From positions 82,303 through 146,302 of the forward strand of contig JAHEZL010000006.1 in NCBI GenBank assembly GCA_023251095.1: DNA of 64,000 bases. The letters run 5' to 3'. This DNA comes from Flavobacteriales bacterium (GTDB lineage: Bacteria; Bacteroidota; Bacteroidia; Flavobacteriales_C; GCA-002722245). The translations under genes were made by a program, and so were the position numbers. Below are positions 9,001 through 17,812 of this stretch, piece after piece. Position 1 is the first letter of the stretch. Each line of letters begins with the position of its first letter. The notes below the pieces were generated by a model, which did not search any database, was not told where the DNA came from, and saw nothing but the letters and a program-made list of their open reading frames with translations.

Positions 9001-10376
9001 CGGGCAATAAAACAGCAGAATTAATTGTAAAAACAGCTCAGGGTTGTTTGGATACCGTTCAAAAACCTTTGGTAATTCATCCTTTGCCTCTTGCTAATTT
9101 CAGCATCAATGATGCCTGTGTTTCTGATTCGGCGGGATTTATCGACAATTCCATTGTTTCAAGCGGAAGCATCAGCAACTGGAAATGGAATTTCGGAGAC
9201 GGTAAAAATTCCGTTTTGAAAAATTCAAAAAACAAATTCGCATCCGAAGGAATTTACAATGTAACATTGATCGTTGGCTCCGATAAAAATTGCAAAGACA
9301 CGATCAACCATCCTGTCAACATCTGGCCTCTCCCCTCTCCGGATTTCAGCAGTGAAAATGTATGTTTGAAACAGGAAAATATTTTCATCGGCTTGAGTTC
9401 AATTTCTTCTGCTAATACCTCCAACAATATTGTTCAATCTTCCTGGAAATTTGGCGACAATCAAAACTCTTATGCTCTGGCACCTGCACATACATACGAA
9501 CAAGCGGGAACTTATGCTGCGCGTTTGGTTTTAACTTCCAATCACAATTGCGTGGATTCAACTACTAAAAACATTATCGTTCATCCTCTTCCGCAAGCTA
9601 ATTTTGGCAGCAGTGATCCAGAAGGTTGCGCCAGATGGTGTGTTGATTTTAACGACAGCAGCAGCGTTGCATCAGGCCTTGTAAATAAATACCTGTGGGA
9701 TTTTGGCGATGGATCTACTTCCCAAAGTAAAAATCCGAAACACTGTTTTGAAAATACAGGAAGTTCTCCTTTGTATTTTAATATTTCACTTTCCGTTACT
9801 TCAAACTACGGGTGCAGTGCCGACACTTCCATTAAAAATATGATCACCGCCAATCCTATCGCCCACGCTGATTTCTCTTTTGATCCGGGTGAACTCGATG
9901 AAAACAATAACATTGTTCAGTTTACCAATGAATCATCAAGATCAAATTCATGGCTGTGGCGCTATGGCGACGGCGACTCCTGCACAAATGAAAATCCTTT
10001 GCATCAATACAAAAATGTTGGTGATTACAACATCACTCTCATATCCAATAATCAATACAATTGCATGGATTCCACCAGCAAAGACATTCGTTTAAAACCG
10101 GTTTATTCTTATTATTTCCCTAATACATTTACACCAAATGAAGATGGGACAAACGATATTTTTTACGCTTACACCTATAACATAACCGATTTTAAAATGC
10201 ACATTTTCAACCGTTGGGGGGAACTGCTGTTTACCTCGTACAGCCTTGATCAAGGCTGGAATGGTTTATACCAAGGAAACTTAGTTCAGGTAGATACTTA
10301 TGTTTATAAAGCTTATCTCACCGATATTTTCGGGAAGAAACATGAAGTGGTTGGGAAGGTGAATTGTGTGAGGTAA
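6048..10376 (+). CDS. Large PKD-repeat surface protein with T9SS type B sorting domain
   Basis: The 1442-residue protein has a signal peptide (hydrophobic stretch about residues 18-38, ending near VCQNA). An N-terminal globular region follows (about 150-370), resembling a lectin-like or jelly-roll module. A short Ig-like segment comes next, then 11 consecutive PKD-like repeats of about 80-95 residues (about 430-1350) with motifs such as WKWDFDNNGS and LWDFGDGST. The C-terminus has NTFTPNEDGTNDIF and IFNRWGELLF, the gliding-motility-associated (type B) sorting domain. It should be exported by Sec and then T9SS and attached to the cell surface. Most PKD repeats carry a cysteine near the start and one near the end, so a disulfide per repeat is likely. 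Adhesion is plausible but not shown; no catalytic motif was seen. Confidence 0.9.
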   Translation: MKGFESIFKFVRAHKGILLKFILSGVIQFALPLNSVCQNAALTNQVHDHSHENDVVEVLEQFYHDNFRDSLFWNNIKNQWTGDEKHYELARQKALGFLFEKEHQFMEKCIAQGKINDDELLSFKIEIHHILPEKLNSLQFEINNHPLNAPVPVPAALECDNLDFEKCDFTNWQLFEGTVDGNPFGYINIVPSGGYGTNFPGTGMQHSIISGAAMDPNVPIQQVRPGGTCSAMVGDGNGTGAKAASIRRTFTVNADDYNFYYSYAVVMQNPAHNINEQPYFRIRLYDQANNSIACAEYDVYGGNGDADWMVLGTGANTINYVDWKSAFIPLQAYIGQNLTIEFTTGDCSRGGHYCYAYIEGECNIPVKLSDTAACVGRPVTITAPAGARSYLWSNGATTEEMTTEIPGEYWVRMEGTAGGCFAYDTVHVGTYAVSTASFTVDSVCFGKANSFADHSFPANTIASWKWDYLNNGTVGSTSQNPTNSYTSAGSFTAKLTVTNIWGCIDDTTRLVFVAPKPVAEFSSTLTCKNDSTAFSDLATGTITTRKWDFYNNNLNTSTLQNPNFLYPNQIAATAKYKVSTQYGCTDSITHPIAYHPMPTASFTQSDVCFPQAMNFISTSTVSSGSIAQHLWNYGDTLGTGSGINASYSYIRYGKHNVKLKVISDKNCVDSISKQVTVFEKPKIDFLTTNVCDKVNVAFDNKSTLTSTATFTSWQWDILNNGSVEYSTKNTTHLFPAAGTFRVLLKGTTSESCWDTLSKSITVYPLPLAKFSADRICKGKSTSFSDHSTGNIATWKWDFDNNGSVESALQNPGYTYATHGNFTAKLKVTTDKLCSDSTTGSVVVNPLPSAAFNSTNICQPLPMQFNNASTVNPGSITYVNWTFEPGVDHNTDLNPVHAFSASGNYNVKLFVRTDSACVDSIIKPVSYYEKPVAAFTVNDQCAASVATFNNASTVLSSTITEWKWDIDINGSTDYTAKNSTHTYNTPGNKTAELIVKTAQGCLDTVQKPLVIHPLPLANFSINDACVSDSAGFIDNSIVSSGSISNWKWNFGDGKNSVLKNSKNKFASEGIYNVTLIVGSDKNCKDTINHPVNIWPLPSPDFSSENVCLKQENIFIGLSSISSANTSNNIVQSSWKFGDNQNSYALAPAHTYEQAGTYAARLVLTSNHNCVDSTTKNIIVHPLPQANFGSSDPEGCARWCVDFNDSSSVASGLVNKYLWDFGDGSTSQSKNPKHCFENTGSSPLYFNISLSVTSNYGCSADTSIKNMITANPIAHADFSFDPGELDENNNIVQFTNESSRSNSWLWRYGDGDSCTNENPLHQYKNVGDYNITLISNNQYNCMDSTSKDIRLKPVYSYYFPNTFTPNEDGTNDIFYAYTYNITDFKMHIFNRWGELLFTSYSLDQGWNGLYQGNLVQVDTYVYKAYLTDIFGKKHEVVGKVNCVR

Positions 10377-10400
10377 ATAATAGTTTTAAGAAGTCCTCTT

Positions 10401-10471
10401 TTGTAGAGACGGAAGATTTTCCGTCTCCGATCAAGCCACATTCTGAGACGCAAAATTTTGCGTCTCTACAA
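10401..10471. repeat. GAGACGCAA-type palindromic repeat, copy 1
   Basis: Two hairpins lie side by side. The first is GAGACGGAA-gatt-TTCCGTCTC (10406-10427). The second, at 10445-10466, is a perfect 22-bp palindrome with GAGACGCAAAA arms. The outer ends TTGTAGAGACG (10401-10411) and CGTCTCTACAA (10461-10471) also pair, so the whole unit is one nested inverted repeat. It lies between the convergent PKD-protein and symporter genes and may act as a two-way terminator. A second copy is at 13848-13928. Confidence 0.9.
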
Positions 10472-10505
10472 GAAAAAACGAAACCGAAAAACATCATTCT
10501 CAATC

Positions 10506-11861
10506 TTACAACGGAATTTCTGTCGCCATACTTTCCGCATTTGCTATATCCTTTTTTGATCCCTCATGCTCAGGAAGCGACGTCACTTTACTTCCTTTAA
10601 ATCCATAATAAGCAATGAAAAGATAACAAGCCACAGGAACTAAAAAAGCTTTTTGAATTCCCTGTAATCCTGAAACATAGCCCATCAGCGGAGGAACGAA
10701 AGCGCCACCAACAATCGCCATTACCAAATAAGAAGAACCTTGTTTTGCAAAAGAACCCAGATCTTTAATTGCCAAAGTGAAAATAGTTGGGAACATAATA
10801 GAATTGCACAAACCAATTAAAACAATGGAATACAAGGCAACACTTCCGCTGGTAAACACACCAACAAACAAAAGCGCTACAGCTACCAAAGCATTAAAAC
10901 CAACTACTTTGCTCGGACTGATTTTACTCAGGAAATAAGAACCTGCAAATCGTCCCACCATGGCGAAAAACATGTAGTAACTCACGAAGTTTTTTCCTTC
11001 CAGTTCTGTTAATCCGCCAATAGCAGGATCACCGGCTAAACGGATAATGAAACTACCAATGGCCACTTCTGCGCCCACATACAGAAAAATTGAAAGTACT
11101 CCCAACAACAAATGTTTGTGGGTAAAAATGGTGGTTTTATCATTTGAGGAATCCGCTACTACCTCTTCTTCCTCAGCACCAATTTCGGGCAACTTAGAAA
11201 AATAAATGATAGCAGAAATCAACAAAATCACCGCCGCCAATCCAACATAAGTCAATATCACCATACTCGATTGTTCTTCTTGTACCGCCAATTTTTCAAC
11301 CGCAGAAAGAAGATTGAATTCTTCATCAGTTAATGCCGACAAGATTAAAGTTCCGCCTATCCACGGTCCGACTGTGGCTCCCAATGAATTAAAAGCCTGC
11401 GTTAAATTCAAACGCGCCGATGCTGTTTCGGGTTTTCCTAAAATGGTCACATAAGGGTTTGCCGCAACCTGCAACAAAGTAACACCTGATGCGAGAATAA
11501 ACAGGGCCGCCAAAAACACAAAATAAATTCCGGTGATTGCCGCAGGAATAAAAAGCAAAGCGCCGGCCAGCATACACAACAAACCAATCAACATCGCTCT
11601 TTTGTAACCTACTCTTTTAATGATGGATGCTGATGGAATCGACATAATAAAATACGCAATGAAAAAAGAAAACTGCACCAGCGACGATTGGAAATCACTG
11701 AGATTACAAGCCTTTTTCAAATATGGAATCAACACATCATTCAGGTTCGTTACAAAGGCCCAAATGAAAAATAAATTGGTCACCACGATTAAAGGCATCT
11801 TATAACTTTGCCCTTCTACGTAGGTACTTTTCAGGTTTGATGATGGAAGTCCGGCTGCCAT
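10506..11861 (-). CDS. Sugar/H+ symporter, FucP-type major facilitator
   Basis: The 451-residue protein has about 12 membrane helices and the features of the FucP/GluP branch of the major facilitator superfamily, including FFIWAFVTNLNDVLIPYLK near the N-terminus and LLQVAANPYVTILG in the first half. These permeases import fucose, glucose, galactose or related sugars with protons across the inner membrane. As the last gene of the pentose operon it is the likely D-xylose (or L-arabinose) importer; that substrate is inferred from context. A 112-nt gap to the transketolase subunit gene holds a short AT-rich palindrome, GTTGAAA-ttt-TTTCAAC (11920-11936), so a separate promoter cannot be excluded. 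Confidence 0.88.
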   Translation of the reverse strand: MAAGLPSSNLKSTYVEGQSYKMPLIVVTNLFFIWAFVTNLNDVLIPYLKKACNLSDFQSSLVQFSFFIAYFIMSIPSASIIKRVGYKRAMLIGLLCMLAGALLFIPAAITGIYFVFLAALFILASGVTLLQVAANPYVTILGKPETASARLNLTQAFNSLGATVGPWIGGTLILSALTDEEFNLLSAVEKLAVQEEQSSMVILTYVGLAAVILLISAIIYFSKLPEIGAEEEEVVADSSNDKTTIFTHKHLLLGVLSIFLYVGAEVAIGSFIIRLAGDPAIGGLTELEGKNFVSYYMFFAMVGRFAGSYFLSKISPSKVVGFNALVAVALLFVGVFTSGSVALYSIVLIGLCNSIMFPTIFTLAIKDLGSFAKQGSSYLVMAIVGGAFVPPLMGYVSGLQGIQKAFLVPVACYLFIAYYGFKGSKVTSLPEHEGSKKDIANAESMATEIPL

Positions 11862-11973
11862 AATTTTAAGTTTTAATTAATTTTTCTTTTACATTTTTTT
11901 TTGCAAAGCAGTAGCCAATGTTGAAATTTTTTCAACTTGAATAACTACTTAAATTTTACTGTGAACTTTTCTC

Positions 11974-12933
11974 CTACTTCGATTTTCTGGCAATCGCTTT
12001 TAAAGCCGATTCCACTATATTTTCGGCACTCAAGCCGTATTTTATCATGAGTTGTTCAGGCGTTCCGCTTTCTCCGAAGGAATCATTTACCGCTACCATT
12101 TCCAGCGGAGCCGGATTTATTCTTGCGAGTAATTGTGCAACACTGTCGCCCAATCCGCCATTCATCTGATGTTCTTCAGCCGATACTACACAACCTGTTT
12201 TATTGACAGATGCCAAAACTGCTTTTTCATCAAAAGGTTTTATCGAATGAATATTGATGATCTCCGCATCAATTCCTTTTTGTTCTAAAATTTCTCCGGC
12301 TTTGATCGCTTCCCAAACCAAGTGACCTGTTGCAACTATCGTAACATCTTTTCCTTCGTTGAGCATCACTGCTTTTCCAACTTCAAAAATTTGATCTTTC
12401 GGTGTATAATTAGGAACCACCGGTCGACCGAATCTTAAGTAAACCGGACCGTCATATTTTGCAATAGCAATCGTTGCAGCTTTGGTTTGATTGTAATCGC
12501 AAGTATTGATTACCGCCATTCCCGGCAACATTTTCATCAATCCCAAATCCTCCAGGATTTGATGCGTTGCGCCATCTTCACCTAAAGTTAATCCGGCGTG
12601 AGACGCACATATTTTTACATTTTTTCCTGAGTAAGCAATCGACTGACGAATCTGATCATACACTCTTCCCGTAGAAAAATTAGCGAAAGTTCCGGTGAAA
12701 GGAATTTTTCCGCCGATGGTTAATCCGGCAGCAACACCCATCATATTGGCTTCTGAAATTCCCATCTGGAAAAATCTTTCCGGAAATTCTTTTTGGAAAT
12801 CGCCCATTTTTAATGAGCCAATTAAATCGGCACACAAGCCAACAACGTTTGGATTTGTTCTTCCCAACTCCAGCAATCCCGCACCAAATCCTGATCTGGT
12901 ATCGAATTTTTCAGTGAATGTATATTTTTTCAT
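11974..12933 (-). CDS. Transketolase, C-terminal subunit
   Basis: The 319-residue protein covers the pyrimidine-binding and C-terminal domains of transketolase. It has the GISEANMMGVAAGL segment with the glutamate that activates thiamine diphosphate, and ASHAGLTLGEDGATHQ. It works with the subunit encoded 17 nt upstream to transfer two-carbon units between ketose and aldose phosphates in the pentose phosphate pathway. Split transketolases of this kind are common in Bacteroidota and archaea. Its place in the pentose operon means it handles xylulose-5-phosphate formed by XylB. Confidence 0.93.
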   Translation of the reverse strand: MKKYTFTEKFDTRSGFGAGLLELGRTNPNVVGLCADLIGSLKMGDFQKEFPERFFQMGISEANMMGVAAGLTIGGKIPFTGTFANFSTGRVYDQIRQSIAYSGKNVKICASHAGLTLGEDGATHQILEDLGLMKMLPGMAVINTCDYNQTKAATIAIAKYDGPVYLRFGRPVVPNYTPKDQIFEVGKAVMLNEGKDVTIVATGHLVWEAIKAGEILEQKGIDAEIINIHSIKPFDEKAVLASVNKTGCVVSAEEHQMNGGLGDSVAQLLARINPAPLEMVAVNDSFGESGTPEQLMIKYGLSAENIVESALKAIARKSK

Positions 12934-12950
12934 TTTTAGTATTTTTCAGA

Positions 12951-13820
12951 TTAATAATCTCCTAAAGTTTGTTCCAGTTGAGAAAGCGCATTGGCGAGTT
13001 GCTCATCGTTAGGCGCTTGTCCGTGCCATTTGTGTGTGCCCACCATAAAGTCAACACCGTAGCCCATATCCGTTTTCAACAATATCATTACCGGTTGTTT
13101 TTTACCTGTGAGAGATTTTGCTTTTTTCAAAATGTTCAACACTGCTTCCATGTCGTTTCCTTTCGGTTCTTCCAACACCACCCATCCGAAAGATCTGTAT
13201 TTTGCAGCAAGGTCCATCAAGTCCAAAACCTTTGCTATCGGACCGTCGATTTGCTGACCGTTGTAATCAATTGTTGCAATAACATTATCCAGTTTATTGT
13301 GAGCAGCATACATCGCAGCTTCCCAAACCTGCCCTTCCTGTTGCTCGCCGTCTCCCATCAGCACATAAACCAAATTGTCTTCCTTGTTTAATTTTTTCGC
13401 TTGTGCGGCACCTAGCGCAACAGACAAACCTTGTCCGAGAGAACCCGACGCAATACGAATACCTTCCAAATGTTCAGCAGTTGCAGGATGACCTTGCAAA
13501 CGGGAATCGAGCTTGCGGAAAGTTTTCAATTCACTCACAGGAAAATATCCTGATCGAGCTAGCACGCTGTACCACACCGGAGAAATATGTCCATTAGACA
13601 AAAAGAACAAATCCTCATTTTTTCCTTCCATGGTGAAGTTGGTGTTGTGCTTCAAAATTTTTGAATACAGCGCTACAAAAAATTCTGTACAACCCAGGGA
13701 AGCACCCGGATGACCGGAGCTACAAGCATGCACCATTCTTAAAATATCCCTTCTTACCTGAGAAGCCGTTTTTTCCATTTCGGCTATCTCTCCTGTTTTT
13801 ATAGCGTTTTCAACTTCCAT
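12951..13820 (-). CDS. Transketolase, N-terminal subunit
   Basis: The 289-residue protein is the thiamine-diphosphate-binding half of transketolase. The cofactor motif runs from GDG at residues 156-158 to N187 (IDYNGQQ), and the HPGASLGCTEFF region is typical. It must pair with the C-terminal subunit encoded 17 nt downstream. The gene follows the aldolase gene after a 119-nt gap that contains a long palindromic repeat, which could lower or stabilise expression of the distal part of the operon. Confidence 0.93.
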   Translation of the reverse strand: MEVENAIKTGEIAEMEKTASQVRRDILRMVHACSSGHPGASLGCTEFFVALYSKILKHNTNFTMEGKNEDLFFLSNGHISPVWYSVLARSGYFPVSELKTFRKLDSRLQGHPATAEHLEGIRIASGSLGQGLSVALGAAQAKKLNKEDNLVYVLMGDGEQQEGQVWEAAMYAAHNKLDNVIATIDYNGQQIDGPIAKVLDLMDLAAKYRSFGWVVLEEPKGNDMEAVLNILKKAKSLTGKKQPVMILLKTDMGYGVDFMVGTHKWHGQAPNDEQLANALSQLEQTLGDY

Positions 13821-13847
13821 ATCAATTTGTTTTATTTTTTATTTTTT

Positions 13848-13928
13848 CTTGTAGAGACGCAATATTTTGCGTCTCTAACTCTATTTAATTTTCATTTCCG
13901 GAGACGCAAAATATTGCGTCTCTACAAG
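13848..13928. repeat. GAGACGCAA-type palindromic repeat, copy 2 (28-bp perfect arms)
   Basis: Arms at 13848-13875 and 13901-13928 are perfect inverted copies of 28 bp (left arm starts CTTGTAGAGACGCAATATTT), separated by 25 nt. Each arm is itself a near-palindrome, so two small hairpins or one long stem can form. It lies inside the pentose operon, between the aldolase and transketolase genes, and matches the outer ends and core of the copy at 10401-10471. Confidence 0.95.
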
Positions 13929-13939
13929 AGAACCATGAC

Positions 13940-14596
13940 CTATGCGTTTACTTTTTTATGATCGTTTAAGAAGGTTGCCAAACCACTGTCGGTTAAAGGA
14001 TGTTTCAACAATGAAGTAATTACTCCCAAAGGACAAGTCACGACATCAGCGCCCAATTCAGCGCATTTCAACAAATGCATAGAATGACGAACTGAAGCAG
14101 CCAGCACTTGTGTTTTGAATCCGTAATTGGAATAAATTTTCACGATATCCTGAATCAGCAACAAGCCATCTTGAGAAATATCATCCAATCTTCCAACGAA
14201 AGGAGAAACATAAGTAGCGCCTGCTTTGGCGGCCAACAAAGCCTGACCCGAAGAAAACACCAAAGTGCAATTTGTTCTTATTCCACGATCAGAAAAATAT
14301 TTCAAAGCTTTTACCCCATCTTTTATCATTGGAATTTTCACCACAATTTTCGGATCAATTTTCACCAGCTCCTCACCTTCTTTGATCATTCCTACGTAAT
14401 CGGTAGCGATCACTTCTGCGCTTACATCACCATCCACTATTTCGCAGATTGCTTTGTAATGCGCGAGCACATTCGCCTGACCTTTAATTCCTTCTTTGGC
14501 CATTAAAGACGGATTGGTGGTAACACCATCCAGCACGCCCAGCTCGTGAGCTTCTTTAATATCCTTCAGGTTTGCGGTGTCGATAAAAAATTTCAT
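13940..14596 (-). CDS. Transaldolase / fructose-6-phosphate aldolase-like (TalC/MipB type)
   Basis: The 218-residue protein is the short transaldolase form. It starts [20 protein letters not shown], has VTTNPSL near residue 25, and carries the Schiff-base lysine K87 in VVKIPM. Short members act either as transaldolase or as fructose-6-phosphate aldolase; in a pentose operon with transketolase, the transaldolase role (sedoheptulose-7-phosphate plus glyceraldehyde-3-phosphate) makes best sense. It lies 30 nt after the Nudix-fold regulator gene on the same strand. Confidence 0.9.
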   Translation of the reverse strand: MKFFIDTANLKDIKEAHELGVLDGVTTNPSLMAKEGIKGQANVLAHYKAICEIVDGDVSAEVIATDYVGMIKEGEELVKIDPKIVVKIPMIKDGVKALKYFSDRGIRTNCTLVFSSGQALLAAKAGATYVSPFVGRLDDISQDGLLLIQDIVKIYSNYGFKTQVLAASVRHSMHLLKCAELGADVVTCPLGVITSLLKHPLTDSGLATFLNDHKKVNA

Positions 14597-14626
14597 ATTC
14601 AGGGGTATTTAGGTTAGTATTCTTTG

Positions 14627-15370
14627 TTACAATTCAAACATGAATCCTTTTGATTTCAATTCTTTGTATTTCTGAGTGTCGAATTTAAACAAGCGGGCCG
14701 CACGATTTGGCGCACCTCTTTGAAACTCATCCAATGCAATCAACAAATCCATACTCAATATTTTTTTGCGGAAATTTCTTTTGTCCAAAGTAGTTTCCAA
14801 AACAGTTTCATATAAAGTTTGCAGTTGCGTTAACGTGAATTTTTTAGGCAGCAACTCAAAGCCTATCGGATGATATTGAACTTTTGTTTGCAAAGTTTCC
14901 AAAGCCATTTTCAACATTTGTCCGTGATCAAAAACCAGTTCAGGCACTTTTGAAACCGGGTGCCATACTGCTTCCTGCGCATTATCGGCAGCACGCAATT
15001 CATAATCACCAATTTTTATCAAAGAAGAATAAGCAATAGAAATAACTCTTCTGAGCGGGTAGCGATTTACATCCCCGAAGGTGTGCAACTGCTCCATGTA
15101 TATTTTTTTCAAACCTGTTAACTCTTCCAGAATTACTTTTGCGGCAACATCTAAATCCTCTTCCTGACCAACAAATCCGCCCGGTAGCGCCCATCCTCCC
15201 TTGGAAGGTTCCTTTGCTCTTTTAATCAACAAAACTTTTAATTCCCCCTCATCAAAACCGAAAATAATACAGTCGATTGATATTGAACTTACATATTCCG
15301 CGTGTGACATATCTCTATGATTTACATTAATAATTGGATTAATTGCACGCGAAAGATAGTTCGTTTTCAT
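14627..15370 (-). CDS. Nudix-fold transcriptional regulator of the pentose operon (AraR/NrtR-like)
   Basis: The 247-residue protein has an N-terminal Nudix fold and a C-terminal winged-helix-like domain (about 150-247, with FTLTQLQTLYETVL and DKRNFRKKILSMDLL). The Nudix box at residues 65-87 is broken: the Arg-Glu pair is V79-I80 and one of the two metal-binding glutamates is L84. Hydrolase activity is therefore unlikely. This is the design of NrtR-family repressors and of the Bacteroides arabinose regulator AraR. Being inside the xylose operon (6 nt after the epimerase gene), it probably senses a pentose or pentose phosphate and represses the operon. M21 is an alternative start, because residues 1-20 precede the Nudix core. 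Confidence 0.85.
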   Translation of the reverse strand: MKTNYLSRAINPIINVNHRDMSHAEYVSSISIDCIIFGFDEGELKVLLIKRAKEPSKGGWALPGGFVGQEEDLDVAAKVILEELTGLKKIYMEQLHTFGDVNRYPLRRVISIAYSSLIKIGDYELRAADNAQEAVWHPVSKVPELVFDHGQMLKMALETLQTKVQYHPIGFELLPKKFTLTQLQTLYETVLETTLDKRNFRKKILSMDLLIALDEFQRGAPNRAARLFKFDTQKYKELKSKGFMFEL

Positions 15371-15376
15371 AAGGGA

Positions 15377-16342
15377 TTAAAATATTTTTATTGTTAATTC
15401 TACACCAAAAGCAAGATTTAATATTTCCTTAGGTTTTAAAACAATTAATCCGTTTTTATTATTAAAGGCATCGGGCATGCAAGTCATAGGCTCAACAGCA
15501 ATACAATCGCGGGAAGCAGGAGTATATATCTGCACATAATTGTATTTATTTTTCCCGGTTTCCTGCCACACGGCCAATTGCACTTTTTCTTTTTCATTTA
15601 CCAGTTCCACTTGTTGTTTTCCTTCTTTTTCTTCTAACTTATAGCAAGTGTCAAACTGATTTTCTCCGATTTTTGTCGATTGGGTAAACTGATCCGATTC
15701 GGAAGTCAATCCGTTTGGAATCATTTTATCGTTCACCAAAACAATTTGTGTGGAAGGAATTTTAACAAACAAATCGTTCACTTTTCCGTCCAGTTTAAAA
15801 TAGGGATGCCAGCCATCACCCATCGGCAACTCTTTATTATCGGTATTTTCAACAGTTGTTTTACAAGCAAATCCTTTTTCGGAAAGCGAATACAAAATAT
15901 TCAGTTTGTATTTGAAAGGATAAGCATTGTTGCTTCCGTCATAATTATATTGCAGTTCAACAGAAGCCTCATTTTCATTGGCTATTTCATTCACAATATC
16001 AAAAGAACTTTCGCAAACCAATCCGTGAATAGCATTTCCTTCCGACGGGAAATTAATATCCAATTGATATTTTTTTCCTTCAAAACCATATTGTCCTTTG
16101 TTGATTCTGTTAGGAAAGGGAAATAATTTCGTTCCTTTAAAAACACGTTTTCCTTCCGTGATCAACTCTTCATAAGTACTGCAACCATTGATCAGCTCAT
16201 ATTTTTTATCACCTGCTTTTAACATCAAACCATTGATCGTTGCTGCCAATCCCGGAATAATGGAAACCCATTCTCCGGTGCTGGCATTGATCAGCCTAAG
16301 TTCTTTAAGCTTTCCAAAAGGTTTATGTTCGATTTTATACAT
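15377..16342 (-). CDS. galM: Aldose 1-epimerase
   Basis: The 321-residue protein matches the galactose-mutarotase-like fold: NAIHGLV, then DGWHPYFKLDG with the catalytic-type histidine, and a late IAVEPMTCMPDAF segment with the catalytic-type glutamate. It interconverts alpha and beta anomers of sugars such as xylose, glucose or galactose. It sits between xylA and the regulator gene, so xylose mutarotation before isomerisation is the likely job. A 76-nt gap with a stem-loop separates it from xylA; only 6 nt separate it from the next gene. Confidence 0.85.
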   Translation of the reverse strand: MYKIEHKPFGKLKELRLINASTGEWVSIIPGLAATINGLMLKAGDKKYELINGCSTYEELITEGKRVFKGTKLFPFPNRINKGQYGFEGKKYQLDINFPSEGNAIHGLVCESSFDIVNEIANENEASVELQYNYDGSNNAYPFKYKLNILYSLSEKGFACKTTVENTDNKELPMGDGWHPYFKLDGKVNDLFVKIPSTQIVLVNDKMIPNGLTSESDQFTQSTKIGENQFDTCYKLEEKEGKQQVELVNEKEKVQLAVWQETGKNKYNYVQIYTPASRDCIAVEPMTCMPDAFNNKNGLIVLKPKEILNLAFGVELTIKIF

Positions 16343-16359
16343 AAGCAGATTTAAAATTA

Positions 16360-16409
16360 ACCGGAGCCCTAAGGGATTAAAGGGTTGAAGAGGGATTTAG
16401 AGCTCCGGT
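16360..16409 (-). terminator. Intra-operon stem-loop between xylA and the epimerase gene
   Basis: Arms at 16360-16372 (ACCGGAGCCCTAA) and 16397-16409 (TTAGAGCTCCGGT) pair at 12 of 13 positions. On the minus-strand transcript the stem is followed by TTAATTTTAAATC, a weak U-rich tail. It may be a leaky terminator or a processing/stability hairpin that raises XylB and XylA relative to the distal genes. Confidence 0.6.
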
Positions 16410-16418
16410 AATATTTAA

Positions 16419-17783
16419 TTAAATGTATTGGTTGATGATATTTTCAAACAACTCCTGACGGCCGCTGGTTAATTTAGGCTCTCCGTTTTTAGCAGCGATG
16501 TTTCTCAAATCCTCGAAAGACAATTGTCCTTTTTCAAATTTAGCACCGTCTCCGCTATCGAAAGAAGCATATCTTGCTGCACGCATTTTTTTGTAATCAG
16601 AGTCTACCAAGATATTATTGGCAACCAACAAAGCTCTTGCAAAAACATCCATACCACCGATGTGTGCGATGAAGATATCTTCCAGGTCAGTTGAGTTTCT
16701 TCTGGTTTTAGCATCGAAGTTTACACCTCCGCCTTTGATTCCGCCATTCTCTAAAATCACTAACATGGCTTCGGTAATTTCTCCAATGTTGTTCGGGAAC
16801 TGGTCGGTATCCCAACCGTTTTGATAGTCGCCTCTGTTGGCGTCGATGCTTCCCAATAAGCCATGATCCGCAGCAATTTGCAATTCATGAGAGAAAGTAT
16901 GCAAAGCCAAAGTAGCGTGATTTACTTCTATGTTCAATTTGAAATCATTCAACAAATCGTATTCTCTTAAGAAACCAATTACTGTAGCGCAATCGAAATC
17001 ATATTGATGTTTCGACGGCTCCATTGGTTTCGGCTCAATTAAGAAAGAACCTTTGAATCCGATTTTTCTTCCGTAATCTCTCGCCATTTGCAGGAAGCGC
17101 CCCATGTGTTCCAACTCGCGTTTGGTATTGGTATTCAACAGCGACATATAGCCTTCTCTTCCACCCCAAAAAACATAGTTCTCACCACCCAATGCAACCG
17201 TTGCATCCAAAGCCGCTTTAATTTGAGAAGCTGCATAGGAAACCACAGAGAAATCAGGGTTGGTAGAAGCACCGTTCATGTATCGCGGATTAGAAAAACA
17301 GTTGGCAGTTCCCCACAACAATTTCACTCCTGAAGCCGCTTGTTTTTGTTTGGCATACTCCGTCATGATCTGCAGATTTTTTTCAGATTCCAATATGGTT
17401 TTTCCTTCCGGAGCCATATCGAAATCATGCCAGCAGTAGTAAGGAGCTCCTATTTTGGTAATGAATTCAAAAGCAGCATCCATTTTTTCTTTCGACATCT
17501 GGATGGGATCCGCTTTTTGCAACCAAGGAAAATCTTTTGTTCCCGGACCGAAGGGATCTCCACCAGTTCCGCACAGTGTGTGCCAGTAAGCAATCGCAAA
17601 GCGGAAATGTTCTTTCATGGTTTTTCCGGCCACCACTTTATTTTCATCATAGTATTTAAAGGCCATAGGATTTTTTGATTCCTTTCCTTCGTACTTGATT
17701 TTACCAATCCCCGGGAAATACTCTTTATCACCCGTAGTCACGTGCACAGCACCGTTTTTTTGTTCTTTAGTTACAGTAGTCAT
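16419..17783 (-). CDS. xylA: Xylose isomerase
   Basis: The 454-residue protein is a full-length class II xylose isomerase. It has the active-site pair H119 and D122 ([11 protein letters not shown]), the [10 protein letters not shown] motif, and metal-ligand regions [15 protein letters not shown] and [14 protein letters not shown]. It converts D-xylose to D-xylulose in the cytoplasm with divalent metal. It begins 29 nt after the xylB stop. Class II isomerases from Bacteroidota are known for activity in yeast hosts, but nothing here predicts activity beyond the family. Confidence 0.97.
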   Translation of the reverse strand: MTTVTKEQKNGAVHVTTGDKEYFPGIGKIKYEGKESKNPMAFKYYDENKVVAGKTMKEHFRFAIAYWHTLCGTGGDPFGPGTKDFPWLQKADPIQMSKEKMDAAFEFITKIGAPYYCWHDFDMAPEGKTILESEKNLQIMTEYAKQKQAASGVKLLWGTANCFSNPRYMNGASTNPDFSVVSYAASQIKAALDATVALGGENYVFWGGREGYMSLLNTNTKRELEHMGRFLQMARDYGRKIGFKGSFLIEPKPMEPSKHQYDFDCATVIGFLREYDLLNDFKLNIEVNHATLALHTFSHELQIAADHGLLGSIDANRGDYQNGWDTDQFPNNIGEITEAMLVILENGGIKGGGVNFDAKTRRNSTDLEDIFIAHIGGMDVFARALLVANNILVDSDYKKMRAARYASFDSGDGAKFEKGQLSFEDLRNIAAKNGEPKLTSGRQELFENIINQYI

Positions 17784-17812
17784 AACGATTGATTTAAGTT
17801 GTTAGTAATAAA

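Noticed and set aside
14627..15370. Annotation as an active Nudix hydrolase (also for 23931-24617)
   Set aside because: The catalytic Nudix glutamates are replaced by hydrophobic residues and a winged-helix-like C-terminal domain follows, which fits a regulator.
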